From Euleptes europaea (lineage: Eukaryota > Chordata > Lepidosauria > Squamata > Sphaerodactylidae): a stretch of DNA of 64,000 bases. This document shows, in pieces, positions 1 to 12,340 of this stretch. The stretch is taken from NCBI RefSeq assembly GCF_029931775.1, contig NC_079321.1:69079524-69143523 (forward strand), read 5' to 3'. Numbering within the stretch: the stretch's first letter is position 1; each line of letters opens with the position of its first letter. The notes below the pieces were generated by a model. It made no database searches. It saw only the letters and a program-made list of their open reading frames with translations, and had not been told where the DNA came from. The translations under genes were made by a program, and so were the position numbers.

Positions 1-894
1 GGAACCAGATCTCTTTCTAGAATTGTATGGGTGCAAAATCCTATTTATACTTACTTGGGAGCAAATCCCATAACATTAGGGCATATTTTTGGGTAAGCAG
101 GCATAAGATTTGGCTATAAGCCACTACGTATGTTCATGTGCCATTTTTACAGCTAAAGAAATGGTGATAGGCCAGATTGCAAACAACCTGTATTGTATGC
201 GGTCTTTTCCCTAAGAAAAGACAATGTGATGTGATAGTGAAAAACTGAAATCTATGCATTTGGTTGCATACACTTGAAATGAGTTTGAAGTATTTCAGTT
301 TGCCTTGGCATGCACATCAGTATGAATATCAAAATAAATATTTATTCGCAAGCAGCTCTGGATTCTCTTACTTAAACCTTAATAAGATTAAACATTTTCT
401 TCTAAAGCCCAAGGAATTAAGTTCTTCATCATGGAGTGAGGCCAAAACGATTGTGTTATTTAATTTCATTCATGATCTGCTGGCCACAGGTCACTTTTTG
501 AACTACAGCCTCTAAAAGCAGTGGCACACTATCCTCCAGTGCGAGGCCCTTCTGAGGTTAGAGAGAAGCAGGTTTTGAGGCTTGATGTTTGCTGAAGTTG
601 TTAAATGAGTATGTTGAAGCCCATCCTCTATTCTCAGCATGACCGCTTTTTGGAAACTTTAACAGAATCCCAAGAATAGGCTGCCTTGATAAAACTTCCC
701 TAAAATATTCTCAAGGATGTTGTTTCCTTTCCTCTCTCCCCGCCCCCACTCCCAAGAAAACAAGATCATTTTCCTTCAGTAGGGAAGCACACAGGATTTA
801 CTAGGCATTATTCCAAAAGCTCATACCCTTCCAGAAATTTTGTTAGTCTTTAAGGTATTACTGGACTCTTGCTCTTTTCTACTGCTTCAAACAG
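1..894. other. Unannotated non-coding stretch
   Basis: AT-rich DNA with only short chance reading frames (the longest starts near 264). I see no repeat family, splice-site arrangement or protein similarity that I can name. Confidence 0.5.
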
Positions 895-1400
895 ACAACA
901 GCCTATTCCTGAGCTTGGGGGCCGAATGGGCTTAGGAGGCACTGTGACCACTACACCGGCATCCGTGCTACTTGCGCTGGGCAAACTGGCATAGACGCCA
1001 GCAGTGCCACTTGTGCCAGCCCCCCAGAACTACTGCAGCTCCCCTGAGCTCAGCCTGGGTGATATCTCCATGCATAAGGCAAAGTGCAGGACATGCAAGC
1101 TTAGTTTCGCTCACAGTCAATTACAAAGCAGCATGTCCAGAGGCAAGGCTTCAAATACTTCCTGCTTCCTTGGGGCTCTTTCTGAGCAGAAGAAAAGCTT
1201 TTTGAAACCGAGGCTTGGATTTCTCCCCCCACCCTTCTTTTCAGATTGCTCCGTTTTTTGTTTTTTGTTCTTAAAATGCTTTTTTATGCAGCAATTGGGT
1301 TTGGGGGGAGGGAACTTTTCTCTCACTACAGCCGATTACAAAGCAGCATTTCAAGGGGCAGGGATTCAAATACTTCCTGATTTGAGCTTGGAGACTGCTG
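895..1400 (+). repeat. Unnamed dispersed repeat, copy 1 (with internal duplication)
   Basis: It opens with a stretch (ctattcctgagct plus flanking bases) that recurs at about 18150, so the two probably belong to one family. From about 1107 to 1167 and again from 1319 to 1381 the copy contains a diverged direct repeat of roughly 60 bp sharing attacaaagcagcat and ttcaaatacttcctg. Overlapping reading frames here are in different phases, lack any recognisable domain and look like chance. The family assignment is inferred from only a short match. Confidence 0.35.
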
Positions 1401-1974
1401 GTCCATAGACTCCCAACAGGAAAGTGAGGGTCCAGCAAGCAATGAACCTTGGGTAAAAAAAAACTCCAACCAGAGGAACAGGGCTGGCAACAAGGTCATC
1501 TCTAATGGTGGGGAAACTCATGTATAACTCCAAGGAAAACCGAGACAGATGGGGGGTGAATGTAAATGAAAGTACCCATGTATAAATGACCTGTGTTTCT
1601 AGTTCTTTTGGCTGTTACATTTTGCTTTCAAGTGTGTGGTCAATGTGGTGTATCCTATCACATCGTTCCACTGACACCAATTTATTTGCAGAATTTAGAT
1701 TACACAATCCAGTTTTTCATAACTATTTGGATTGCTTGGCCACATAATTTTTTGAACATATTGTTACAGTAATCTTAAGGACCTTACTTTTATGGAATGG
1801 AAATTTTACATCAGAACACAGAATTCAATCTTGATTGAACACAATTCAATCTTGAACAGGCTAAATTCACTTTTAAAAGAAATAGGTTTAGTGTTTGTTG
1901 GTTTTTAATACCTCAGTGGCAGTAGCTCTGACAATGCAGATTGTGTGGGGGAGACCTTCCCTTTGTCCAAAAAA
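1401..1974. other. Unannotated non-coding stretch
   Basis: No gene or repeat recognised. The sequence is mostly AT-rich. Confidence 0.45.
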
Positions 1975-2110
1975 GTGAAGAAGAACCTGCCATTGAATTG
2001 CAACCAACTCAAGGCAACCCCTCCCATGAGGCATTCCTGGCATGAGAGGAGCAGAGGTGGTTTGCCATTGTCATCCTCCATGTATCAACCCCAGTCTTTC
2101 TTGGAGATCT
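1975..2110 (-). repeat. Bov-B-like SINE tail fragment
   Basis: The segment contains 'caaccaactcaaggcaaccc' followed by 'gcagaggtggtttgccattg'. This resembles the shared 3' region of squamate SINEs whose tails match the Bov-B LINE. The head of the element is not visible, so the SINE type cannot be stated. Confidence 0.4.
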
Positions 2111-2821
2111 GTCCAAGTACTGCTTAGCTCCCAAACTCTGACAAGTGTGGGTTAAACTGGCTGCTCCACACAAGGGACCCCCCCCTCAAAAAAATGAGCA
2201 ATCAGTAGTATCAAAGCTGCCCAGACAAACCATTTGCTCAGTAGTCTCATGGGATGTTTCACTTTTACGCTAAAACATATGATAGAGTTCTGTGGCAGTC
2301 TGGCCAGGATACAGTGGGTGTGTTATAGCACTTCCTTGACAAGAACTGCAAGACCACAGAGACTTTTTGAAAAACAATCTGAACAGATGTTATAGTTCTT
2401 GCAAAATCTGAAGCTCTCAGTGCTATGACAAAAGCATTTTCCACAGAACTATGCTGAATGCCTTGCTGCTTATCCTTGCTCAAGGTCAAACATAGGTTCC
2501 TCAACAAGTGAGTTGCACATATTGGTCATCGTTGAGTAGACAGAAACCATTCTAACCACTTCTAAATGCTTTTATGGTTTAGGTTGCTTGGCAAATTGAA
2601 GGGTAGAACACCCAAAAGGGCCACAGCACAAATGGGACCTCTAAGCAGTCATCTCCTGAGTTCAAATTGTTCTCAGCTAGTCAACATTTGAGATTTAATG
2701 CTCAATGCTACATTGTTCATTAAGTCAAAATTGTGTTTTGGTGAGATAAGAAAAGGGAGTGGCTTATGTTAAGGAAATATCTTCATTGAGATATTTAGGA
2801 ATGGTACTTTGTTTTAGTTCT
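2111..2821. other. Unannotated non-coding stretch
   Basis: Nothing recognised on either strand. Confidence 0.45.
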
Positions 2822-3031
2822 GACATGGATAGCCCAGGCTAGCTGGATACTGTCAGATCTTGGAAGCTAAGCAGGGTCAGCCCTGGTTTGTAGTTGGATG
2901 GGAGACCACTAAGGAATTCCAGGGTTGCTCTGCAGAGGCAGGCACTGGCAAACCACCTCTGAATGTCTCTTGCCGTGGAAACCCTATGGGGTTGCCATAA
3001 GTCAGTCGCAACTTGACGGCAAAAAAAAATG
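2822..3031 (+). repeat. 5S-rRNA-derived SINE (5S-Sauria type)
   Basis: The head matches the internal promoter part of 5S rRNA: 'ggaagctaagcagggtcag' corresponds to box A/IE and 'ggatgggagacc' to box C. It is followed by 'ggcactggcaaaccacctct', then a Bov-B-like tail ('gccataagtcagtcgcaact') and an A-run. This is the standard architecture of 5S-derived SINEs in squamates. The copy is near full length and moderately diverged. Confidence 0.85.
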
Positions 3032-4430
3032 TTTAAAACCCCACCAAAAACAGAGGGTTGTGCAATTTTAAAGGCAAAACGAGCATGAAAGGCCCAGAGG
3101 AGCTTTCACCTCTCTACAATAACAAACAGCAAAACTACATACAACACTTAATACATGATCCCAACAGAAACTGGCTACAGGAACTCAATTCTAAAGTGGG
3201 GCCAGGGCCCAGTGGGGATCAGGACTGCAATGTGAGGAGAGGATTCATTCAGTACAAGCATTCAGTTCACATGCAGTGCCCCAATAGGACATACAGTACC
3301 CCTGGGGCTTTTTGGGTCAGGAAAAGGTTGTGGGAGAAGGCGGGACTCCCCACCCATGTCATGATCCCAATCCAAATTAGACCCCCCCCCCCCCGTGGCA
3401 CTTCCGAACTGAGTTCCCACAGCAACTCACAACTGCAATATGGCTGCCAGTCCTTACTGTACCCATGTCAAATGTAATATGTCGTTTGGGCCAGGCTGAG
3501 ATGTGAAACAGTATACACTGCTGGGTCTGTCCACATGTCAAAAGAACAGCTTTGTCAATTTTTCCCCAAAAAAATCCAACTTCTGCAAGAAATCAACGTA
3601 TAAGATTATTTGAGATAGTATTCCGAAGATTTTGTTCACTCTGGTCCTAACCATCCATTACACTATCCTTGTGTCCTTTCTGGGTCCTTATGATCAAATT
3701 TGCACTATGAGTTCCATGTTCAGAACTCAGTTTCCAAATGTGCAGGATCCAGTTTGGATTGGGATCATGGCACGTGGGGAGAGGGTTTCCCCCACCCCCC
3801 TGCACCATATCCTTGATATGAAATGGACTATTTGCTTCATTAGGGAAACCTCATGTACTGTTTCCCCAAGGGCAAAAGCACCTTCTGGGGCCATTCCAGA
3901 TGCTCTTCTCTTTGCTCACCATGGTCTTCCTGATGTACATTGCCCCCCAAATACCTGGAAACAGGGCTCCAAGCACAGAAATCAGAGGGGATGTCTGACC
4001 AGGCTGGTGGTCTCTTGTGTTACCTGGAGAACTGGCAGATGTAGCAGATTGGGCAGGGGCCGAGGCTCCACGCTCCACTGGTGTGCAAAGAATACTTGCA
4101 ACTGTGGCACACAACTTAATTGGAAATAATGAAGGATGGAAGGGACACCCTGTTTGGGGGGCCATAGAACTGGATCCCTTGACACAATCTTCTTGAAACC
4201 TGGGGGTTATTCTGTGGAAAGGCACCAGGAGCTGTGGAGCACTATCTTTAAAAACAGCCACTTCAGCCCCCTGGATAGATTCCCCATAGGGTATAATGGA
4301 GCCAAATAATACTGGATTTTCAAATAAAACCCAGATCTTAATACCCTACCAATATTTGGAACACAAAAAAACCCGGACTACTGATATATATTTTTGTTTC
4401 AATATATCCATATCTGGGGAAAAAACTTTT
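3032..4430. other. Unnamed repeat-like region with a foldback core
   Basis: About 3340-3420 and 3700-3785 are imperfect inverted copies of each other. Both contain catgatcccaatccaaa or its complement, followed by an 'actgagttc' match. This suggests a decayed foldback element. The minus-strand frame at 3851-4261 is open for 136 codons, but its composition is proline/serine-rich and I do not recognise it. No host gene is claimed. Confidence 0.35.
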
Positions 4431-4503
4431 TCTTTCTTCCTTCCTTCCTTCCTTCCTTCCTTCCTTCCTTCCTTCCTTCCTTCCTTCCTTCCTTCCTTCC
4501 TTC

Positions 4504-4537
<34 letters not shown>
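4431..4537 (+). repeat. Tetranucleotide microsatellite (TTCC)n(TTTC)n
   Basis: A long uninterrupted run of ttcc repeats passes directly into ttct repeats. The long Lys/Glu/Arg or Phe/Leu/Ser reading frames in this stretch come from the repeat and are not genes. Confidence 0.97.
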
Positions 4538-6299
4538 CACCGTTAGCTGCAGGGGAATATAAACTGAGTCCAGGACCCCACAGCAATGTGTAGTTTGGTC
4601 CAGAGTTTCTAGGGCTTGGATTGGCACATCCACCACTGGGCCACTGGTGGCCCCTTTAAATTAAATGGCCAGTCTACTCCTGGACATTTGATTAACCACT
4701 GGCTTGTACATTCACAAGGGAGGCTGTTTTCACCCTCTTCTCTGAAGGCTATGAATTCCTGGAACAAGCCCCACCCGGATTGCAAACAGAGGTGCTCTGG
4801 TTACTGAATGATGCACCATATTCTATCCAAACAGAAAACAGGAGATCAAGGGAAAGAATTTTCGCCTAGAGCCGAATTTATACATGCTGGGGTTCTTGTT
4901 TCTTTTGTCTGGAGGATCATTCAGGTATCCACCCACCATCACCTGCCATCTGAAGTGGTACATCCTACAGGATTACTGCCTCCGTTAAGGAAATTGGTTG
5001 GGAGAATGTGCATCAGACCCATCTGTGATACACTGCCTAGATTTGGAAGAAAGGGAGCAGTGAAGAGAGTAGTGAAGCTATCTTTGTCTCCTTCTCAGGC
5101 CTGGGAGATGTAAAAGGTGGAAGAGAAAGGCAAGTAAGAGAACCAAGTTGTGGTTCTCAACCAAGGTGATAACTCGAGTCAGACCTGTCAGCAGCACCTC
5201 TTAGTTGACCCACAGCTGATGCTTATATAGAGAACATGATTTATAAGAACAAGAACATGGTACACCAGGAAGTCACCGCAGAGCCTGTTTCCTGTTCAAT
5301 ATCATGGAATGAGCAATGCTGACAAAGACTCAGCATTTCATTATGAGCTTTATGATCACTGTCCTTGAGCCAGTTGTTGAAACATTTTTCTTTGGAAGTG
5401 GGGTTAGGTATTCTGCCAGCGCTTACTAACTCTTTTCACCTTCCTCAATTTACCGAGCTTGCTGATGTGGCAGTTTACTCTTGCCTGCAAAAATATGCTG
5501 TGATATTTCTCTCCATCTGACTGACGGTTGGCCTCAGGCTAGACTTTGCTGAGACAGAGAGGAGCAGGAAGGGGAGAGAGAGCCAAAAAAAGAAGAAGGA
5601 GGGGGGACATAGAATACTGGGTTAAATTTCACCAAGGAGAGGTCTCAAGGAAGACAACAATGGGCTTTTCTGGCACTTGCTATTACTTCTGTTTATAATA
5701 GAGTGATAATAAGTTGCAGGGAATACTATGAGTTTGAGGAATAAATGTGGTGGTAAAAGCATGCAGGATTTGGGAGTTGATGCTAAAGCACAACTAATCC
5801 ATGTTGAACAATGTACCAAAAAGTGACAGAGAGTATGCAAAACAGTAAGGCAATATTAATTCCATTTATAGATATATAAATGGAGATGGTAATTTTAGGG
5901 AGAATAAATAATGAGCCAACCGTTGTGATTTTGTGTGTGTGTGTAGGCTGATTATGATGTGAGACTTCAAAAACATACTCTGCCAAGATTTACATTTGTA
6001 TCTACTATAGCTACTCAACATTTGTATCTCACTCTTCATTCATATGCTTAGAGCAGCATATGTAGAATTATCCCAGAAAACAACCGTTGTAGGTAAATTA
6101 AGCTGAGAGATCATGTCTTGCACAAGATTCATGGTTGTGTAAGGATTAAAATGCAGACTCCCCAGTCAAGTTCAATACTTCATCGGTTGCATCACAGGAG
6201 TTCCAGAATATCTCAAGTAGGCCAGAGTCCCCATGCCTGAAGGCCAGTACCACGTTGGAGAGAAAGGATTAGGTGGGCATTGTGCAGAACATGGCACTA
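4538..6299. other. Unannotated non-coding stretch
   Basis: Two consecutive plus-strand frames (4616-4807 and 4808-5113) are open but show no recognisable domain. No repeat family was recognised. A short GT-rich run lies near 5932-5944. Confidence 0.4.
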
Positions 6300-6480
6300 A
6301 TTTGTTTGTTTATTTATTTACTTCATTTATACACAATGGAGACTAAAACTTACATAGTTCTCATCTGCTCTATTTTATCCTCACAACATCCATGTGAGGT
6401 AGGCTAAGCTGACTGTGTGTGATTAGCCCAAGGTCACACTTCTATAGCAGAGTGGGGATTTCAACCTGGTTCTCTCTGAT
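6300..6480 (-). repeat. tRNA-derived SINE with CR1/L2-like tail, truncated
   Basis: Reading the minus strand gives the usual order: 'accaggttgaaatcccc' (B-box region), 'gtgaccttgggctaatcaca'-like text, 'cctcacatggatgttgtgag' and an AT-rich tail. The same family is seen more completely at 59770-60000. The tRNA-like head is cut off here, next to the gypsy fossil. Confidence 0.65.
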
Positions 6481-6524
6481 GGGAGGCATTATTATAAGCA
6501 TACTCAGCAAATGGCAAGAGATCC

Positions 6525-9500
6525 ACCTAATCATCTTGATGGTAGTTTACATAGCAACACAAATAACATTGTAGTACTGAGTTGACACGTTCAGTCTGAC
6601 CATTGGTCTGGGGATGATAGGTACTGGATAACCCTTGTTCCATCCCCACCAACTCAAGAAAAGATTTCCAAAATTTTGCTACGAATTGTGGGCCCCGATC
6701 TGAAATCACCTTGTGCAGAAAACTGTGATATTTGAAGACATGTGATACAAACATTCGAGTGAGTTTTTGAGAAGTGGGAAGTGCCGTGCAAGGAACCAAT
6801 TGAACCTGTTTAGAAAAAAGGTCTGTGACCACCCATAGTACCATCTTCCCCCGGCTGGGAGGAAGATTTGTGACAAAACCCATGGCAATAACTTCCCAAG
6901 GAGTCGAAGGTGTTTCCAAAGGTTTCAAAAGTCCAGGTGGCTTCCCCACCACCCTTTTGGCTGTAGCGCAAGTGGGGCAACTGCGAATAAAGGAATCCAA
7001 GTCCGTTCTCATCCCTGGCCACCAGAACTGCCTGCGCAAAAGATGCAGGGTTTTAACAAAACCAAAACGCCCCGCCACCTTGGAACCATGGCCCCGATCC
7101 ATCACCTCCCTCCGAAGAGAAACAGGAACATACAGTTTATTTTCTTTAAACCAGAACTTCCCCTGCGGAGTCATTTTGTCAGGCAGACTATTTGGGGCTC
7201 CCTCTGCCTGGCAGGCTTGAGTCAAGGAAGTTTTAAATGAGTCCGGCAGCCCTTCCAAGGGAGGGGACTCTCGTGCTTTGGAGCGAGTAAGAATGGTCAG
7301 GCCAGGCAAAATCCCCCGCTGCTCGGGAGTAAATACCGAGTCTGTAGGATGATCCACCTTGCTCTGATACTGGGGGAGTCGAGAAAGTGCATATGCCAAC
7401 TGATTCTTCTTGCCGGGCACATGCTGGTAAGTTTTTGAATAAATCAAAATGTCATCTAAATACACAATCACCCCTTTGAATAGTAAGTCATGTAACACCT
7501 CGTTAATCATTTGCAGGAAGACACTAGGAGCCCCACTAAGACCGAAGGGCATGACCAGGTATTCAAACATTCCAAAGCAACTAGAGAAAGCCATTTTCCA
7601 TTCATCTCCCTTCCGTATTCTAATAAGCCTCGACCAGGTCCAATTTGGTAAAAGAGTGACCTTCCTTCAGTTGGCTGAGAAGATCTGTAATCAATGGAAG
7701 GGGGTAGGCATTAGTCTGGGTGACTGCATTGAGTCTGTGAAAATCAATACATAAGCGAAGATCTCCTATTTTCTTATGCACAAAAAAGGAGGGAGGGAGC
7801 AAGGAGCTGAGGAGGGTCAGATGAACCCGCGGGCTATATTTTTGTCCAAAAATTCCCATAACACCGACTTCTCCTTTGGACTCATGGGATAAACCTTCCC
7901 CTTCGGTAGTTTGCCCTCCCCCACCAGCTCAATGGCACAGTCTGTCTTTCGGTGGGGAGGTAGAACATCACACTCTTTCTCGTTAAACACATCTGCAAAC
8001 TGGGCATACTCTCCAGGTAGTTGGGGGAATATAGGATCCCAATTCCTCGAAGCCATGGCTGCACACTCCCGGATGGCCACCTCTCTCCAGTGGTGGTCAC
8101 ACTGCAGCTGGGCGAAGGCAATAGTCCGGGCCACCCAATCTATGGTGGGACAGTGTCCTTGTAACCAATTTGCTCCAAGTATCACCGGGTACTGGATGCT
8201 TGGAACGATGGTGAAATGGTGAAATGTTCCCAATGAGTTCCAACTCCCAGGGCCACTCTGCCCGTGCGTTGGCTAACTGGACCCCCCATAAAGTCACTGC
8301 CATCCATTTGAGTGAAGTGGATGGCTTGGGGCAAGCTCACTGCTTTCACTTTTAAACCGTTAAATTGATCAAAGTTCATGCGCACCCCGAGTCGACTAAA
8401 GCCACCATTGAAATTTTGGGGGGTGGGGCCTGGGACTTTGTAAAATAACGTCCAAAAATAAAGTCTCTCCCATATCGCTCACCATCACTGGAGCTCCCCA
8501 CTCTTTATCAGAAGTGGTTGGCTGCGGAGCCCCAGTTACAGCAGACCTGGGACGTTTTTTGGCTGGCATTGAGTCTGCAAAAGCTTCTTCCTCCTCCGAG
8601 GCTGACGAGCTGTCCTGGCTTGGCACTGGCACATTTGTAATCCATGATCCCGTTGGATCGAGTTGTGTAGTACGCTGTTCCTCTTGGCTAGTTGGTGCGA
8701 GGTTGAGAGCGGATGGTCCTCGTCTTCTGAGAGCCACACTCTTTTGACGATCCTTGCCTCCTGCCCGTGCTGCCTCCTCGGCCAGGCACAGAGCGGCTGG
8801 GGGACCTTCGGGCCGGGAAGGGCAAGCGGCACGAAATGTCCCATTCTGCTGCAAACCAGGCATGCCCCATCTGAAAACGCCTAGCTCTCTCCGCTGTCGG
8901 GGTGGCCATCCTCCCTGGAGCCCCCTCTCGGAACTGCCCACTCCGGCCATGGCCCCGAGTCTCATGCTTTGCGTTGTTTTGACAAGTTCAGTAACTGCTG
9001 GCGGTTTTCCACTTCCACTGCTAGCAGAATCTACCCCTCAAGATCAGGGGGGGTCTCCTTGCATTAAAGCCCAGTGGAGAATCTCTGAGTTCAGTCCTTC
9101 ATGGAAATACTGCACACGCATGGCCTCACTCCAATCCACAACTTTGCTTGCTAGCAACTGAAACTCACTCACATACTGCATCACTGACTTGGCACCCTGG
9201 CAAAGCTGTAGCAGAGCCATCTTGGCCCACTCGCTCTGGTGCTGATCCTCAAAATGCCATCTGAGTGCAAACATATAGTCATCTAGGGTCCACAGCGCAT
9301 GGGAGCAGAGGTCGTACTGCTGGACCATCCAGCTCGCTGCTTCCCCCTCCAGCAGCGAAGCCACGTACCGTACCCAACACTCCTCCGAAGTGAAAGTGAC
9401 CCTTGCTTTCTCATGAAACCATCCACTTGAATAAAAAAATAGGGGAGCTTATCCCCGGAGCCATCAAAAGAGGCTCGCAGCTCCCTCCTGGGAGTGGGTG

Positions 9501-9725
9501 ACAGAGGCTGAGGTGCCGGCTGGACGGGTGGTGCAGGCGCGGGCATGGGGGCTGGCTGCTGCTGGGGAACCTGTCCCCCCGCCGGTTGAGAAGCCTGCGC
9601 TCGACGCAGTTGGGCCATCTCGTTCCAGAGCCCCTCCAGCATACCCCGCAAAGTGGCAACCTGTTCCACAAGTTCCTGGTTTTGTTGGTAGTCCTTGTCA
9701 CTCTCCTGCCATTGCTGCATCTGGA
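6525..9725 (-). mobile_element. Ty3/gypsy LTR-retrotransposon fossil (gag-pol remains)
   Basis: The minus strand carries, in the usual order, a gag-like region (about 8.4-9.7 kb, with a Gln/Pro-rich N-terminal part and a capsid-like Trp/Leu-rich part), then protease/RT-like sequence, the reverse-transcriptase YLDD box, an RNase-H-end-like 'HVPGKKNQ' segment and an integrase with a zinc-finger-like HHCC region and the NGQTERVN core motif. The arrangement resembles the Sushi-type gypsy elements from which PEG10 and RTL genes derive. The element is clearly broken (several breaks), incomplete, and flanked by no LTRs that I can recognise. It is best treated as an old fossil. Confidence 0.88.
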
Positions 9726-9929
9726 GTTGGAAGCCCTCTTACCTATCCCGCCAGTCCTGCATACGGCGGAGTCCCACGCCCCACATCGGAGGCTCCTCCG
9801 AAACTCCCATGGCTCCCATCCTCGAGTCGGAGGGGAAATCCCAGAGCCCCTCCTGGATGCTGGAGCCCGCTGGCCGCCGCCGCCAAATAGCCACACTAGA
9901 AGGCATCCACAACCAGGGAGACTGCAACC

Positions 9930-10040
9930 TCACAGGGTGTCTGTTGTGGGGAGGGGAAGGGAAGGCGATTGTAAGCCGGTTTGATTCTGCCTTAAGTGGT
10001 AGAGAAAGTCGGCATATGAAAACCAACTCTTCTTCTTTTC
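9930..10040 (+). repeat. SINE tail fragment
   Basis: The phrase 'gtaagccggtttgattctgc' followed by 'ggtagagaaagtcggcatat' and an AAC/CTT-rich end is the typical tail of a squamate tRNA-derived SINE. The head is absent. Confidence 0.5.
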
Positions 10041-10372
10041 TTCTTTGTGGAAAACTTAGGGCGAAAGAAGACTCTGTTGTGCCTCAATTATCTAGAATCC
10101 CAATTAAGACAATTGAGAGGAGGTAGGATGAAACTAACAGCTTACTTTTATTACTGGCCAGAAAATAACAGAAGCTGGGTGCACAAACGCACGACCAAAA
10201 GATCGAGAGAATGTGTCACACACGGAAATAGGCAGGAACAACGTTTACAGACTTCCAACAATCACGTTACAATAAAAGATGCAGTTTATCAGCCCATCAT
10301 TATGTCATTGCTTGCATTGTTATGCTGAAATTGACACGTTCTCTATGCGCAGGCACCTACAGCAGCCCAGGG

Positions 10373-11147
10373 CAGGGGTCTGCAAACTGTGGCTCCCGAG
10401 CCGCATGCGGCTCTTTGGCCCGTTGAGTGCGGCTCTCCGAACTTGGTTCGGAGCCCCTGCTCTTGCACCAGCTCGCACCGGCAGCCAGGCTGCGGAGCCG
10501 GCGCGCCTGAGAGAGAGAGAGAGAGAGAGAGTAGGAGAGCGGGCACGCTGTCTCTCCCCCCCCCCGGCCGTGGAGAATGGCCAGGTCCCCCTTTCCCTTG
10601 CCCTCAATGGTTGAGAGGCTAAAGCCTCCCCTCCCCTCTAGCTGCGCGATTGCTGGGTGGGCGGCTCGGCGGTTCCTGCCCCCCCCCCCGCCTATAAGTT
10701 GTTGGGCGGGGCGGGCTTCCTTTGGTAGACCTGGCCTCCGGCTGAGTCCCATTGGGAGGCCAAGTCTACCCACTGGCTTTCTTGGTGGTAGACCTGGACT
10801 CCGAGGAGGGGGAAAAGTCCCCCTTCAGAGGCCAGGTCTACCAATAGGCTTTTATGGTGGTAGATCAGGCCTCCAGACGAGGACTCCGGATGGGGAGGGG
10901 GAAATGGCAGGGACTTACAATTTAATTTGTATCAATAAATAAGATCACTATTAAGTATGATATTAAGTTTTATTCAGTGTACCTATAGTTTAATTAAGAC
11001 TTAAAACTTTAATTAAAGTTTATTAAGTTAATAAACAGTGTACCTGCCTATATAGTTTAAGTTTAAGAAATTTGGCTCTCAAAAGAAATCTCAATCGTTG
11101 TACTGTTGATATTTGGCTCTTTTGACTAATGAGTTTGCCGACCCCTG
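10373..11147 (+). mobile_element. Non-autonomous hAT transposon, complete with 8-bp TSD
   Basis: The element starts caggggtctgcaaac and ends gtttgccgacccctg, which are inverted complements (hAT-type termini). It is flanked on both sides by the identical 8-bp target duplication gcccaggg (10365-10372 and 11148-11155). It encodes no transposase. The interior has a GC-rich half (about 10400-10900, with a (GA)n run at 10509-10530 and a homopolymer-C stretch) and an AT-rich half. The AT-rich half is shared with a second copy at about 38010-39173. The GC-rich interior explains the spurious reading frames here. Confidence 0.9.
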
Positions 11148-11381
11148 GCCCAGGGGGTTATCAGGCAGGAACAGTCCTTTCTGTGCCGGAGCGGAAGAGA
11201 GGGGAGGAAAGTTCTGCCGCAGCCGACCTTGTACCTCTTGGGTGTTAGTGTGAGAAAGCGTGTGTTGCTTTTGGATACTTTTAGTGCAGGAGAGAGAGTT
11301 GACACGTGTTTATGTACATGTGTGTCTTGCAAAAGTGCAGAGAGAGAGGGGTTTTTTTCCCATAGGCACATCAACTCCGCC

Positions 11382-11559
11382 CTGTTATGCATGGGAGGTT
11401 CGGCCTGGGATCTGCAGCTCTCTAGACGCACGGTTTCCCCATCCAGAGTCTCAAAACTCCACAAAGACCCCCGTGCAGAGTTTGGAGACTCCGGATGGGG
11501 GAAATGGGCCCCCAGAGAGCGGCGGATCCTAGGCCGACCCTCCTGTGCACAAGCGGCCC
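11382..11559. mobile_element. Palindromic MITE, family B, diverged copy
   Basis: Left ('gttatgcatgggaggttc') and right ('gaccctcctgtgcacaagcg') ends are approximate inverted complements. The interior carries the 'cccatccagagtctcaaaac' / 'ggatgggggaaatg' pair that is also seen in the near-perfect copy at 38463-38645 and in the copy at 14188-14368. It lies just outside the inverted duplication described below. Confidence 0.6.
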
Positions 11560-11864
11560 AGCAGCTGCAGCCAGAGCCGCTCGTCGTCCTCCTCTCCTGG
11601 GCGGGGAAACCAGACTGGGTCTAAAAATATTGGTTGCCAGGAGACAAAGGGGGCCCACCCACAACTATAAGGGTATCATTTATTTTTTATAAGAAATAAA
11701 TAAAAATTTCAAAAAAAATACATAAGTGGAGAAAAGGTACAATTAAAACTAGCTGTGTGCAATAATTGTACTGGAACTTCAATCCATTTTCAAGCTACTT
11801 AAATGTTATTAACATTTTCAACCTATTGTCTAATGTTTCAGGGGGCCCCACTTCATCAGGGCAC

Positions 11865-12065
11865 TGACCTGGGTGACCCAGGCTAGCCCGATCTTGTCCT
11901 ATCTCGGAAGCTAAGCAGGGTCAGCCCTGGTTCGTATTGGGATGGGAGTACCAGGGTTGCCATGCAGAGGAAGGCACTGGCAAACCACCTCTGTTGGTCT
12001 CTTGCCATGAAAACCCCAAAAGGGGTCGCCATAAGTCGGCTGTGACTTGAAGGCACTTTACACAG
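11865..12065 (+). repeat. 5S-rRNA-derived SINE in left arm
   Basis: The 5S-like head 'atctcggaagctaagcaggg' and box C 'ggatggga', plus the Bov-B-like tail 'gccataagtcggctgtgact', are present. The mirror copy at 14681-14878 lies at the equivalent place in the right arm, so the SINE predates the inverted duplication. Confidence 0.88.
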
Positions 12066-12340
12066 CCTCGCTTCATCAGGGGCCCCCTGGCCATCGGGCA
12101 AGCGGACGGACCCCCTGACCAGTGTGCCACGGGCCCTCTGATTTGGGTTCCCGATGCGACTGTATTTCCTACATAAAATCCACTCAAAACGATTGCCTCG
12201 GTTTTGCACCTCGGCGTTCCAACATGCACAACGGAACGGTGAAGGCACCATTTCCTACAGAGTGCGCCAACCCTGGCTTGAACAACCACCCGCTAGTGCA
12301 GGAGCTTCACACGTTCATCCAAGAAACCTACAGGAATCCG

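Noticed and set aside
2822-3031. Genuine 5S rRNA gene
   Set aside because: Only the internal promoter part resembles 5S. The rest is a SINE body with a Bov-B-like tail.
3851-4261. 136-codon minus-strand frame as a possible host pseudogene
   Set aside because: I could not match it to any family. The composition is simple and the region looks repeat-derived.
4296-4636. Lys/Glu/Arg-rich and Phe/Leu/Pro/Ser-rich frames
   Set aside because: Produced entirely by the (TTCC)n(TTTC)n microsatellite.
10400-10700. Second CpG-island-like region
   Set aside because: Lies wholly inside the hAT element bounded by the gcccaggg duplications, so it is transposon interior and not a host promoter.
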